A DNA stretch of 64,000 bases from Bradyrhizobium sp. LTSP885. Its GTDB lineage: Bacteria > Pseudomonadota > Alphaproteobacteria > Rhizobiales > Xanthobacteraceae. The stretch is taken from positions 1-64,000 of the forward strand of contig NZ_JYMT01000040.1 in NCBI RefSeq assembly GCF_000938305.1, in the 5' to 3' direction. Shown here one piece after another: positions 53,783 to 62,961 of this stretch; position 1 is the stretch's first letter; the number at the start of each line of letters is the position of its first letter. The notes beneath the pieces are model-generated. The model saw only the letters and a program-made list of their open reading frames with translations, was not told where the DNA came from and made no database searches. The translations under genes were made by a program, and so were the position numbers.

Positions 53783-55392
53783 TGTCAGCCACTCCGCGCG
53801 CCAAAAACGCCCCGATGTCCTTGAAGACCGCATTCCGCGGGCTGCTTGTCGCCACCGCACTGGCGTGGCCGACCTTGTCATCAGCCAAAACCATCAGGGC
53901 GGTGATGCACTCGGACCTGCGGGCGCTCGATCCGATCGTCTCGTCGGCCTACATCACGCGCGACCACGGCTATATGGTCTACGACACGCTGGTGGCGATG
54001 GACTCCAGCTTCACGATCCGGCCTCAAATGGCGGACTGGAAGATATCCGACGACAAACTGACTTACACCTTCACGCTGCGCGACGGTCTGAAGTGGCACG
54101 ACGGCACGCCAGTCACTGCGGACGACTGTGTTGCTTCAGTGAAGCGTTGGGCTGCCGTCGACGGCATGGGCCAGAAGCTGATGGACTTCACCGCCAGCCT
54201 GGAGGCCACCAATGCCAGGACCATCACGCTGAAGCTCAAAGAGCCCTATGGCCTGGTGCTTGACGCGCTCGGCAAGCCGTCCACGCTTGTGCCTTTCATG
54301 ATGCCGAAACGCCTTGCCGAAACACCGTCGGACCGGGCGATCGCCGAGCAGATCGGCTCGGGTCCGTTCAAGTTCATCCAGTCGGAGTTCCAGCCCGGCG
54401 TCAAAGCCGTCTACGAGAAGAACAAGGACTATGTGCCGCGCGCCGAGCCGCCAAGCTGGACCTCGGGCGGCAAGGTGGTGAAGGTCGATCGCGTCGAGTG
54501 GATTACGATGCCCGACGTTCAGACCGCAACCAGCGCGCTTCAGTCCGGGGACATCGATTTCCTGGAACGACCGTCGTTCGACATGCTGCCGATCCTGCAA
54601 GCCGACAAGGATTTGACGTCGCGCCCTCTCAGCGGCCTCGGCTTCCAGACCATCGGACGGATGAATTTCCTTTATCCGCCATTCGACAACGTCAAGGTGC
54701 GCCGGGCCGCCATGATGGCGTTGAATCAGAAAGACATCCTCGACACCATGATCGGGGATCCGAAGCTCTACAGGATTTGCGGTGCGGTCTTCGGCTGCGA
54801 CACGCCGCTGGCCTCCGACCTCGGATCGGACTCTCTCGTCAAGGGCAACGGCATGGCGGAGGCCAAGAAGCTGCTGGCCGAATCCGGTTATGACGGCACG
54901 CCCGTCGTGATGCTGGCACCGACCGATGTGGTGACGCTCAAGACGCAGCCCATCGTCGCGGCGCAGTTGCTGCGTCAGGCCGGTTTCCAGGTGACGGTCC
55001 AGTCGATGGACTGGCAGACGGAAAACGTTGTGCTCGCAAGCCAGAAGCCGCCGAAGGACGGCGGCTGGAACATGTTCTTCACCAACTGGGGCATCGCCGA
55101 CATCATGAACCCCGTCGTGAGTGCGCCCTTGAACAACAGGGGTCGCAAGGGCGGCTGGGTCGGCTGGCCGGACGACGCGCAGCTGGAGACGCTTCGCGAT
55201 GGCTTCGCGCGCGCCGCCTCGCCGGACGCGCAGAAGACAATCGCGGCCGAGATTCAGGCCCGCGCGCTCGACCAGGTGACTTACATTCCTCTCGGACAGT
55301 ATTTTGCGCCGAGTGTCTGGCACAAGGAGCTCACTGGCATGCTCGATGGTCCGGCCACGCCGCTGTTCTGGAACGTCGATAAGTCAGAGTAA
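53782..55392 (+). CDS. ABC transporter substrate-binding protein, family 5
   Basis: This 536-residue periplasmic binding protein of the peptide/opine/nickel family has a signal peptide (FRGLLVATALAWPTLSSA) and SBP_bac_5 motifs: LTYTFTLRDGLKWHDGTPVT near residue 92, IGSGPFKFIQSEF and NFLYPPFDNVKVRRAAMMAL. GAGGAA lies 6 bp before the ATG at 53782; an ATG one codon earlier is also possible. No ABC permease or ATPase is beside it, so it is an orphan or uses another system. It is the first gene after the glycine riboswitch. Confidence 0.92.
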   Translation: MSATPRAKNAPMSLKTAFRGLLVATALAWPTLSSAKTIRAVMHSDLRALDPIVSSAYITRDHGYMVYDTLVAMDSSFTIRPQMADWKISDDKLTYTFTLRDGLKWHDGTPVTADDCVASVKRWAAVDGMGQKLMDFTASLEATNARTITLKLKEPYGLVLDALGKPSTLVPFMMPKRLAETPSDRAIAEQIGSGPFKFIQSEFQPGVKAVYEKNKDYVPRAEPPSWTSGGKVVKVDRVEWITMPDVQTATSALQSGDIDFLERPSFDMLPILQADKDLTSRPLSGLGFQTIGRMNFLYPPFDNVKVRRAAMMALNQKDILDTMIGDPKLYRICGAVFGCDTPLASDLGSDSLVKGNGMAEAKKLLAESGYDGTPVVMLAPTDVVTLKTQPIVAAQLLRQAGFQVTVQSMDWQTENVVLASQKPPKDGGWNMFFTNWGIADIMNPVVSAPLNNRGRKGGWVGWPDDAQLETLRDGFARAASPDAQKTIAAEIQARALDQVTYIPLGQYFAPSVWHKELTGMLDGPATPLFWNVDKSE

Positions 55393-55543
55393 TCCCAACC
55401 CACATGATCCCCGGTCGATGCGGGCGACTATCGGGTGCAGGCCGAGGTCTCCGTCGTGCGATGCAAATGGAAACCGTCAAGGATGTCGGGATGCAATCTG
55501 ACGTCTTGTGTTCCGGCTTTCCGACGTAACGAGGTTTGATGCG

Positions 55544-57103
55544 ATGTCTTTTGATGCCATGTACGATGTGATCGTTGTCGGCGGCGGCTCTGCCGGCGCC
55601 GCCATTGCCGCCCGGTTGTCCGAGGATAAAACCCGGCGCGTGTTGCTGCTGGAAGCAGGCCTCGACTGGCGTGCCGACGAAGCGCCCTGGGAAATCAGGA
55701 CGCCCAATCCGATTCCGATCATTCACAAGCGGGAATTCCAGGAGAAATGGCAGTGGCCCAACCTCCTGACCCGCCGCATCGCAGGGCAGGAGCCGCGCTT
55801 CTACTGGCGCGGCAAGGGGCTGGGCGGCAGCTCGATGATGAACGGCCAGATCGCCATTCGCGGCGTCGCGGACGCCTTCGACGAATGGGCCGCGCTCGGC
55901 TGCACCGGCTGGTCTGCGCGCGAGATCATGCCGCTTTTCTCTGACATCGAGGACGATCAGGAATTTGGCGACACCGAGGGACATGGACGCGGCGGCCCGC
56001 TGCCGGTCTATCGCGCGCCGCCCGAAAAATGGGGGCCGATCGATCGCGGCCTGCGCGATGCCGCGCTCGCCAGCGGCTATCCATGGTGCGCTGATGTCAA
56101 TGGCCCCGATGGCGAAGGCGTCGCCTGCTATCCGATCAACAGCCGCGACAGCCGTCGTATCACCACCAACGAAGGCTATCTCGAGCCGGCGCGTGGTCGC
56201 GCCAATCTGGAGATCCGTGGCAAGGCGCTGGTCGACCGGGTCGTGATCCGCGACGGCAAGGCCACGGCTGTCCGTGTGCACATCGACGGCCAGGGCACCC
56301 GCGAGATCGCCGCGCGTGAGATCGTGCTGTGCGGCGGCGCCATCCACAGCCCGGCGATCCTGCTGCGATCGGGCATTGGCCCCGCGGACGAGCTGCAAGC
56401 CATGGGGATCGCGGTCGAGCGTGACCTGCCGGTCGGCCGCCATTTCTTCGATCATCCGCTGTTTCGCATGACGATCCAGTTGCACGAGAATCTGCGGCCC
56501 ACCGATCCGGATACGCGTCACACCAATTGCTGCGTGACCTATTCGTCCGGTTTGGCCGACGGCGGCAAGCGCGATATGATTATGATCGCCTTCAACCATC
56601 GCGGCATCGGAAATTCCGGAGCGATCGGCGCTGGCCTGTTCAACGCCTATTCGCGCGGCCAGCTGAGATTGGCTTCGCCCGATCCGACCATCGATCCCAT
56701 CGTCGAGGAGAACATGCTGGCCGATCCGCGCGACATGCTGCGCATGACCGATGCGGTGAAGCGGTTCGCCGTGCTGGCTACGCAGCCGGCGCTGGCCGGC
56801 ATATCGGACTGGATCCGCCTTGGAGATACCGAACTGACCCTGCCGGCCGCCGCGGCCTTGCCGACAGCCGAGCTCGAAGCGGTGCTGCGACGGGAGACCG
56901 GCGATATCCAGCATGCGGCGGGCAGCTGCCGCATGGCCGGCGTCAACGATCCCGCGGGCGTAGTCAATCCCGACGGCACGGTGAAGGGGATCGGCGGCCT
57001 GCGGGTTGCCGACGCGTCGATCATGCCGTCCGATTGCCGGGCCAATACTCACTTGACAACGGTTGTGATCGGCGAAGCGATTGCCCGGATGATGAGGTCT
57101 TAG
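55544..57103 (+). CDS. GMC family oxidoreductase
   Basis: This 519-residue flavoenzyme has the ADP-binding loop DVIVVGGGSAGAAIAARLSE near the N-terminus, the GMC signature GKGLGGSSMMNGQIAIRG near residue 88, and the C-terminal catalytic region GDIQHAAGSCRMAG, then ANTHLTTVVIGEAIARMM with His and Asn. Substrates of this branch include choline, alcohols and other hydroxyl compounds. The start at 55544 has CGAGG upstream; MYDVIVVGG at 55559 is possible. It is 151 bp after the binding-protein gene and probably in the same riboswitch-controlled unit. Confidence 0.9.
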   Translation: MSFDAMYDVIVVGGGSAGAAIAARLSEDKTRRVLLLEAGLDWRADEAPWEIRTPNPIPIIHKREFQEKWQWPNLLTRRIAGQEPRFYWRGKGLGGSSMMNGQIAIRGVADAFDEWAALGCTGWSAREIMPLFSDIEDDQEFGDTEGHGRGGPLPVYRAPPEKWGPIDRGLRDAALASGYPWCADVNGPDGEGVACYPINSRDSRRITTNEGYLEPARGRANLEIRGKALVDRVVIRDGKATAVRVHIDGQGTREIAAREIVLCGGAIHSPAILLRSGIGPADELQAMGIAVERDLPVGRHFFDHPLFRMTIQLHENLRPTDPDTRHTNCCVTYSSGLADGGKRDMIMIAFNHRGIGNSGAIGAGLFNAYSRGQLRLASPDPTIDPIVEENMLADPRDMLRMTDAVKRFAVLATQPALAGISDWIRLGDTELTLPAAAALPTAELEAVLRRETGDIQHAAGSCRMAGVNDPAGVVNPDGTVKGIGGLRVADASIMPSDCRANTHLTTVVIGEAIARMMRS

Positions 57104-57134
57104 ACGACGCTATCAGCGCGCCGGCTAGACTAGT

Positions 57135-57527
57135 CTAGCCCGCCGCAACTGCTGCATTCTCGCGCGACACCATCCCGCGCGCGGCTTCGATCGCGCACGC
57201 CAACTGGTTCGGCCGGAACGGCTTCTGCAGGCAGACGACGTCGGCAAGCTGCAGCGACCCCGGCAGGAAATCGAGCGCCGTCATTCCGGAGATGGCGACG
57301 ACAGGAAGATCGGGGACCCGCGCGCGCAACGCCATGATGACGTCGATCCCGTTCTTGCCGTCCAGGAAGATGTCGACAATCGCAAGGTCGAAGGATGAGG
57401 CTGCGAATGCCGCCAATGCCTCCGGGGCGTTCGACGCCTCGACGACCTCGAAACGCTGGACGCGCAGCAGGATTGCGATCATCGCCCGGACGTCCGCCTG
57501 GTCATCAATCACGAGAATACGGGACAT
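57135..57527 (-). CDS. Single-domain response regulator
   Basis: This 130-residue protein is a CheY-like receiver with acidic Asp8-Asp9 (VIDDQADV), the phosphoacceptor Asp52 (AIVDIFLDGK), Ser79-type switch residue (VVAISGMT) and Lys of QKPFRPNQL. No output domain is present. It probably signals by contact with another protein. No kinase gene is near it. Confidence 0.9.
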   Translation of the reverse strand: MSRILVIDDQADVRAMIAILLRVQRFEVVEASNAPEALAAFAASSFDLAIVDIFLDGKNGIDVIMALRARVPDLPVVAISGMTALDFLPGSLQLADVVCLQKPFRPNQLACAIEAARGMVSRENAAVAAG

Positions 57528-57747
57528 GACGGCTTTCCTCCAGCTTGGCTCTGAGCGAACAGAACCGCGCTTTAACCCTTTGTTTTGACGCGTTGCCGCC
57601 TGCTCGAAAACGCAATGGAGCTTTGGCGGTCAGGCTAGGGTCGACAATCGGGAATCAAACGCTATTGCCGTGAATTATCCGATTGGCCGGTAAAGGGGGC
57701 GTTACCTCGGTTGCTGCGCCTGTCGCGGCTGCTATACCGGGCCGGAC

Positions 57748-57802
57748 AGAGCGTTTTCGAGCGAAGTGGATACCGGTTCGCGTGAGGAAAACGCGTCAAA
57801 AC
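57748..57802. repeat. Intergenic repeat (GAGCGTTTTCGAGCGAAGTGG type)
   Basis: The stretch GAGCGTTTTCGAGCGAAGTG, then GATACCGGTTCGCGTGAGG and AAAACGCGTCAAAACAA, has an inverted relative at 25900-25953. It sits just before the P1 peptidase gene, and a shorter related piece is at 57580-57615. Confidence 0.75.
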
Positions 57803-57808
57803 AAGGGT

Positions 57809-58828
57809 ATGCAGGCCCGGGCGGAACCTATCGTGAAAAACCTTCTCACCGACATTGCCGGCGTCAGCGTCGGCCACGCCGACGACGCCGCGATCGCCTC
57901 TGGCGTCACCGCCATCATCTTCGACAAGCGGGCGGTGGCCTCGATCGATGTCCGCGGCGGCGGTCCCGGCACCCGCGAGGAAGCTCTGCTTGCGCCGCAG
58001 AGCGCCATGGAGGCGATCGATGCCATCACACTCTCAGGCGGCTCCGCGCTCGGGCTCGACGCCGCCGGCGGCGTGCAGGCCTGGCTCGCCGAGCGCGGCC
58101 GCGGCTTTCGTGTCCGTGACGCGGTGGTCCCAATCGTGCCCGGCGCGATCTGCTTTGACCTGCTCAACGGCGGCAACAAGGCGTGGGGACGCTTTCCGCC
58201 CTATCGCGATCTCGGCTATGCGGCGGCGGATGCGGCCGCAGGCGATTTCCACCTGGGCAGCGTCGGCGCCGGGATGGGCGCGACCACGGCCGGCCTGAAA
58301 GGCGGCCTCGGATCGGCGTCGGCGCAAACCGATGACGGTGTGATGGTCGCAGCGCTTGCCGTCGTCAACGCGGTCGGCAGCGTCACCGTCGGCACCGGCC
58401 CCTGGTTCTGGGCCGCGCCGTTCGAGGTCGGCAGCGAATTCGGCGGGCGCGGCCTGCCACCGTCATTCACGCCTGACATGCTGAAGATCCGTCTGAAGGG
58501 TGGCCCGCAGGCGACGGCCGCCGAGAACACCACGCTGGTCGTGGTCGTGACCGATGCCCAACTGACCAAACCGCAGGCCAAGCGGCTGGCTATGATCGCG
58601 CAGACCGGCATGGCGCGCGCGATCTATCCGGTGCACGCGCCGACCGACGGCGATGTGGTGTTTGCGGCGGCGACCGGCGCAAAACCGATCGACCCGCAGT
58701 TCGGCCTGACCACGCTCGGCGCGGTGGCGGCCAACACGGTGGCCCGCGCGATCGCACGCGGCGTCTATGCCGCGACCGCCCTGCCCTTCCCCGGCGCGCT
58801 GCCGAGCTGGCAGGACCGGTTCGGTTAG
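57809..58828 (+). CDS. P1 family aminopeptidase (DmpA-like)
   Basis: This 339-residue protein belongs to the N-terminal-nucleophile P1/S58 peptidases (DmpA, BapA). It has VSVGHADDAAIASGVTAIIF, TLSGGSALGLDAAGGVQAWL and the self-cleavage region GATTAGLKGGLGSASAQTDD, where Gly-Ser (or Ala-Ser) is the usual cut. Cleavage makes two chains with Ser as nucleophile. The start at 57809 has AAGGG upstream; a GTG at 57833 is also possible. Members act on D-amino acid or beta-amino acid peptides. Confidence 0.88.
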   Translation: MQARAEPIVKNLLTDIAGVSVGHADDAAIASGVTAIIFDKRAVASIDVRGGGPGTREEALLAPQSAMEAIDAITLSGGSALGLDAAGGVQAWLAERGRGFRVRDAVVPIVPGAICFDLLNGGNKAWGRFPPYRDLGYAAADAAAGDFHLGSVGAGMGATTAGLKGGLGSASAQTDDGVMVAALAVVNAVGSVTVGTGPWFWAAPFEVGSEFGGRGLPPSFTPDMLKIRLKGGPQATAAENTTLVVVVTDAQLTKPQAKRLAMIAQTGMARAIYPVHAPTDGDVVFAAATGAKPIDPQFGLTTLGAVAANTVARAIARGVYAATALPFPGALPSWQDRFG

Positions 58829-58861
58829 AACGCTGAGCTGAAGTTGAATGGCAACCGCGAC

Positions 58862-59084
58862 GGCATTGCGCTCCCTCGCCCCGTTCTTACGGGGAGAGGG
58901 TTGGGGTGAGGGGCTGCTGCCGCAATCGCGGTGAGAGACGGACTCGCGGAGAGTCCCCCTCACCCGCAATGCATCGTGCGATGCGTCATAGCCGAGGCCT
59001 TGCCTCGGCGTTCTTGAGAACGGCCGCCGAGGGCGGCCTATGCCTCTCCCCGCACGCGGGGAGAGGCGAAGGAAAGCCGCCTGC
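58862..59084. repeat. Repetitive intergenic stretch with several hairpins
   Basis: CTCGCCCCGTTCTTACGGGG begins it, then GAGAGGGTTGGGGTGAGGGG, a central part with GAGGCCTTGCCTCGGCG and GAACGGCCGCCGAGGGCGGC, and CTCTCCCCGCACGCGGGGAG at the end. These blocks resemble a common rhizobial intergenic repeat. No gene is seen. Confidence 0.6.
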
Positions 59085-59093
59085 GCGATCAAC

Positions 59094-59942
59094 CTACGCG
59101 GTAAGCGCCACCGATGACGAGGCCTGTGCGGCGATGGCCTGCGACTGGCGCTGGATCAGCTGCTCGATGAAATTGTACGACGAGGTCGCGTTGCTGGAGG
59201 TGGACGCCGAGGCCGCCGCCGACGTCATCGACACCTTCGAACCGTCGGCGTAGGTCATCGTGGTCGTGGTCGAGCCGTCGCTGTTGGTCACCGTGGTGCT
59301 GGTGGTGCCATCGGTCGAGCTCGATCCACCGGAGCCGCTGGAGCCCGAGCCGCCGCTGGAGCCGGTGCCGTCGGTCGAACTATCGGCCATGTGGTGATGG
59401 TGGCCGCCGCCCTTGTGGCCCTGCAGCGCCTTCGACATCTCGTCAAGGCTCACCGAACCGTCGCCATTGGTGTCGAGCTTCGAGAAAACGTCGTCGGCCT
59501 GTGCGGTGTTGGTGCCGCCGGCGCCAAGCGCACTCTCGAATTCCGATTTGGAGATCGAGCCGTCACCGTTGGCGTCGATCTGCGAGAACAGGTCCTGCAG
59601 CGCGCTCGAGGAACTGGTTGAGGTCGTGCCGGTCGAGCTGGCGGAACTGGTCGAACCGCTCGTGCTGGCCGAGGCTGTGGTCTGCGACTGGCTTTGCGCT
59701 GACAGCAGCGCGCTCATCATCTCCGGCGAGATCTGCGGGCAGCCGCTGGCAGATCCGGCACTCGTGCTGCTGGCGGTCGAACTCGATGCGATCGTCGAGG
59801 CATCGAACAGGCCGCTGCTCTGGCTGGAACTCGTCGACGACGCCGATGACGACGACGATGCCGTCGGTGACGACGACTTCGACGAGGTCAGCAGGCTCAA
59901 AATGTCCAGGGCCGACGACGCGGCGCCAAGGGCAAACAACAT
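59094..59942 (-). CDS. Ser-rich protein with two EF-hands
   Basis: This 282-residue protein has two canonical calcium loops, DANGDGSISKSE near residue 127 and DTNGDGSVSLDE near 157, inside a low-complexity Ser/Thr/Ala/Gly chain. A HKGGGHHHH cluster follows near 175, and the tail SNSDGSTTTTMTYADGSKVS has turn-like repeats. A short hydrophobic start (MLFALGAASSALD) may be a weak signal or anchor. The start at 59942 has GGAG. EF-hand proteins of this kind in rhizobia are secreted or calcium-sensing; the function here is unknown. Confidence 0.8.
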   Translation of the reverse strand: MLFALGAASSALDILSLLTSSKSSSPTASSSSSASSTSSSQSSGLFDASTIASSSTASSTSAGSASGCPQISPEMMSALLSAQSQSQTTASASTSGSTSSASSTGTTSTSSSSALQDLFSQIDANGDGSISKSEFESALGAGGTNTAQADDVFSKLDTNGDGSVSLDEMSKALQGHKGGGHHHHMADSSTDGTGSSGGSGSSGSGGSSSTDGTTSTTVTNSDGSTTTTMTYADGSKVSMTSAAASASTSSNATSSYNFIEQLIQRQSQAIAAQASSSVALTA

Positions 59943-60199
59943 GGCAGTACTCCACACAACGCCGCGCGCGGCGGCTCGAACCCCATGCCAGTACTCTGAG
60001 CAAGCGACGTGCCATGGCAAAAACTCAATAAAATCGGGCATTTCCCGCAACGGAGGTAGTTCGGAACACCCGGCAAGAGCTGCCGCCGCGGCAGATTTTT
60101 CCGCCCACAGTTCCGAGATCCCCCTCGCATTGCCCGCTACGTATCCGCATGTTAGGCGGGGCCATCACACGGCCCTCGAAGCCTTCAGGGAAAGCGCAT

Positions 60200-60901
60200 A
60201 TGTCCCAGTCATTCGCTCCGCGTCCCCTCGTCATCGCGCCGTCGATCCTGGCGTCGGATTTCTCCAGGCTTGGCGAGGAGGTCCGCGCCGTCGACCAGGC
60301 CGGCGCCGACTGGCTTCATCTCGACGTGATGGATGGGCATTTCGTTCCCAACATCTCTTATGGCCCCGACGTCATCAAGGCGATGCGGCCGCACACCAAG
60401 AAGATCTTCGACGCGCATCTGATGATCTCGCCGTGCGATCCGTATCTCGAAGCCTTCGCCAAGGCGGGCTGCGACCACATCACGGTGCATGCCGAGGCGG
60501 GCCCGCATCTGCATCGCTCGCTGCAGGCGATCCGCGCGCTCGGCAAGAAAGCCGGCGTCTCGCTCAATCCGGGAACCCCGCCAAGCGCGATCGAGTACGT
60601 GCTCGACCTGGTCGACCTCGTGCTCGTGATGTCCGTCAATCCCGGCTTCGGCGGCCAGGCCTTCATCCGCTCGGCGCTCGGCAAGGTCAGCGACGTCAGG
60701 GCGATGACCGCCGGACGCCCGATCGACATCGAGGTCGATGGCGGTGTCGCGCCCGATGTCGCGGGCCAGCTCGCCGCCGCCGGCGCCAACGCCTTTGTTG
60801 CCGGCTCAGCGGTGTTCAAGGGCGGCACCGTCGAGGCCTACAAGACCAACATCGCGGCCATCCGCAACGCCGCCGCGCAGGCGCGCGGAGAAGCGATCTA
60901 G
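60200..60901 (+). CDS. rpe: Ribulose-phosphate 3-epimerase
   Basis: This 233-residue TIM-barrel enzyme interconverts ribulose 5-phosphate and xylulose 5-phosphate. It has APSILASDFSRLGEEVRAVD, WLHLDVMDGHFVPNISYGPD with the metal His and Asp, DAHLMI, and SVNPGFGGQAFI. The start at 60200 (MSQSFAPRPLV) has AGGGAAAG upstream. It serves the pentose phosphate and Calvin pathways. No cbb genes are near it. Confidence 0.96.
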   Translation: MSQSFAPRPLVIAPSILASDFSRLGEEVRAVDQAGADWLHLDVMDGHFVPNISYGPDVIKAMRPHTKKIFDAHLMISPCDPYLEAFAKAGCDHITVHAEAGPHLHRSLQAIRALGKKAGVSLNPGTPPSAIEYVLDLVDLVLVMSVNPGFGGQAFIRSALGKVSDVRAMTAGRPIDIEVDGGVAPDVAGQLAAAGANAFVAGSAVFKGGTVEAYKTNIAAIRNAAAQARGEAI

Positions 60902-60991
60902 CTAGCGCGCGGACGCATTAGCACGCAGCCAAATTCGGATTGATGCACCAATCAATCGAAGCCTTCGGCTGCTTATTGCATGCATTCCAGA

Positions 60992-61111
60992 TCACGGGTG
61001 GCTGACAATATCTACGAGCTTCGCGACGGCAGCGGCATCGGTGTGTTTACGCCGCAATTCGGCGCGCGCCGCGGCTACTATGCGGGCATCTCGCAGAAGC
61101 TGTGAAATCAT
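60992..61111 (-). CDS. Doubtful 39-residue helical peptide
   Basis: A minus-strand frame from 61111 gives MISQLLRDARIVAAARAELR and a further 19 residues, an amphipathic helix. No ribosome site is visible before it, so it may be chance. The remaining 60902-61300 stretch shows no gene I can support. Confidence 0.25.
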   Translation of the reverse strand: MISQLLRDARIVAAARAELRRKHTDAAAVAKLVDIVSHP

Positions 61112-61300
61112 TTCGCTTTTGCGGAATTGGATCGCTTCTGTCAGGCAATAGCGCGCACGTCTGCCTGAAGGTGCGGCGCACACCAACCTGCTGCGCTGCG
61201 GCATGCACAACATTCGTGCGGGCAACGTGTTCATACGGTCTTCACAGACTCATCCAAAACGATGCACAACAATCTCAAAATATATTGAGGGAGGCGCATC

Positions 61301-61444
61301 GTGACGATGGCCATTGTTTGGACAGGTTTACCTTTGTGGATTGGCTTGAACGTAGCGTTCGTCGCGCGGCGCATGTATGTGACATCGCCCGAGCGGGCCA
61401 ATGCGGCGCGCCGCGTCACATGCGCTTACCTGCGCCGCGTCTGA
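61301..61444 (+). CDS. Small membrane protein, 47 residues
   Basis: A GTG at 61301 (or ATG at 61307) starts a 47-codon frame preceded by GAGGGAGG at 61287-61294, an excellent ribosome site 6 bp away. The product MTMAIVWTGLPLWIGLNVAF has one membrane segment (about 4-22) followed by a basic tail VARRMYVTSPERANAARRVT. It is too short for most gene finders. A palindrome CTCAA/TTGAG lies just before the ribosome site. It is not recognised. Confidence 0.6.
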   Translation: MTMAIVWTGLPLWIGLNVAFVARRMYVTSPERANAARRVTCAYLRRV

Positions 61445-61476
61445 CGGCAATCCGCGGCGCGCGAGCCGTCGCTTGA

Positions 61477-62958
61477 TCAGAACAATCCTGGTGGCGTGAC
61501 GGCGGCCTCGTCGGCCGGCCGGTCCGCCGCTTTAGCGTCGTCGCCCGCCCCCGCCGGCGACGCCAGACGCGAGGGCCGCACCACGGTCACGGTGCACGGC
61601 GCTTCCGACGCGATCCTGGCCGAGACGCTGCCGAGCAGCGAGCGCATCATCGAGTTCTGCCGCGCGCCGATGATGATGTGGTCGACGAGATTGACCGCGG
61701 CAAATTCGAGGATAGCGGCGGCGGGATCGATCGCCTCCAGCACGTGCACGGTGAGCCTGGACTCGTCGAGCTGGAACGGCCGCGCCCAATGCTGGAGCGC
61801 CACCAGGCGGTCAACATGCTTGTTCTGGCCCTGCTCGTCGAGCGTCCGGTCGAGCGCCAGGAGATTCAGCTTCAACACGCTCAAGCAGGCCAGCCGGGCC
61901 GAGGGCAAGGTCGAGAGCGCCTGCTCGGCCGCGACGCGGATGGCCTCGTTCAGCGCGCCGGACCCCTCGGTGGTATCCAGCGCGACCGCGACGATCGGGC
62001 TCGACGCGAGCTGGGCCTCGACATCCGACTTTGGCTGCGGCTGCATCGTGCCGAGATTGAAGCGGCGGTGCCAGACGGTCCTGAGCGGATCGCGCTTGAT
62101 GCGCTGCGATCGCGCCGTCAACTTCACCTTTTCAGGATGGGCGAGGTCGAAGGCAAGCTGGGCAGCGGTCGGATAGCGCGCAGCCGGGTCGATCTCCAGG
62201 CAGCGCAGCACGATCTCCTGCAGCCATGGCGGATAGTCGCCCCGAAGCTTGCGCGGCGGCGTGGGATCGCGCCACAGCCGCCGGCGCATGCCGCGCAAGG
62301 TCTCGGTCTCGCCGAACGGCCGCACACCCGTGGTGAAAAAATATAGCAGCACGCCGAGCGAGAACAGGTCACTGCGCGGATCGTCGCGGACGCCGAGCAG
62401 GCGCTCCGGTGCCATGTAGGGCGCGGTGCCGTAAGGCAGGCGAAACTCCTCCTGCAGGAGATCGGGCAGGTGGTTGTGGTGCGACAGGCCGAAATCGATC
62501 AGCACCGCCTCGCCACGCTCGCGGAACATGATGCTGCTCGGCTTGATGTCGTGGTGGATGACGTTCTGCCGGTGCAGATTGGCGAGCGCGGACGCAACCT
62601 TGCCGGCGATCGCCCTCGCCTCCTCGTAACCCAGCGGCAGATCGCCGAGCCGCTTGTAGAGCGTTTGGCCGCCAATGCGCTCCATCACCACATAGGCCTG
62701 CCGCTCGAAATCGCCGGTGCCGAAACAGGCCGGCACGTGCGGTCCGGACAGCCGCGGCAGGATCATCTGTTCCATCTCGAAGCTGACGATCGCCGCCGGA
62801 TCCTCGCCCTCCGCCGTCAGCGGCACCTTCATCAGCAGGGCCACATCGATGCCGGGATGGGTCACGCTCCACAGCGTCGCCATGCCGCCGCGGTGGACGC
62901 ATTCGCCGACGGCAAAACCATCGATCTCAGCGCCCGGCTGCATCGCTTGGACGACCAC
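61477..62958 (-). CDS. Ser/Thr protein kinase fused to universal stress protein
   Basis: This 493-residue protein has a protein kinase domain at about 14-275 and a UspA domain at about 318-465. The kinase shows Gly-rich VHRGGMATLW, Lys44 (ALLMKV), the catalytic loop HHDIKPSS with Asp137, DFG at 155-157 and APE-like APYMAPERLL. The HRD arginine is His, and the loop Asn at position 142 is Ser. The UspA part has the nucleotide patch VDHIIIGARQNSMMRSLLGS and SEAPCTVTVVRPS. It lies 3 bp after a metallophosphoesterase gene. Confidence 0.9.
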   Translation of the reverse strand: MVVQAMQPGAEIDGFAVGECVHRGGMATLWSVTHPGIDVALLMKVPLTAEGEDPAAIVSFEMEQMILPRLSGPHVPACFGTGDFERQAYVVMERIGGQTLYKRLGDLPLGYEEARAIAGKVASALANLHRQNVIHHDIKPSSIMFRERGEAVLIDFGLSHHNHLPDLLQEEFRLPYGTAPYMAPERLLGVRDDPRSDLFSLGVLLYFFTTGVRPFGETETLRGMRRRLWRDPTPPRKLRGDYPPWLQEIVLRCLEIDPAARYPTAAQLAFDLAHPEKVKLTARSQRIKRDPLRTVWHRRFNLGTMQPQPKSDVEAQLASSPIVAVALDTTEGSGALNEAIRVAAEQALSTLPSARLACLSVLKLNLLALDRTLDEQGQNKHVDRLVALQHWARPFQLDESRLTVHVLEAIDPAAAILEFAAVNLVDHIIIGARQNSMMRSLLGSVSARIASEAPCTVTVVRPSRLASPAGAGDDAKAADRPADEAAVTPPGLF

Positions 62959-62961
62959 GGA

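Noticed and set aside
55331..57052. A 573-residue minus-strand frame opposite the GMC gene
   Set aside because: GMC motifs on the plus strand are intact throughout; the antisense translation is low-complexity and has no recognised motif.
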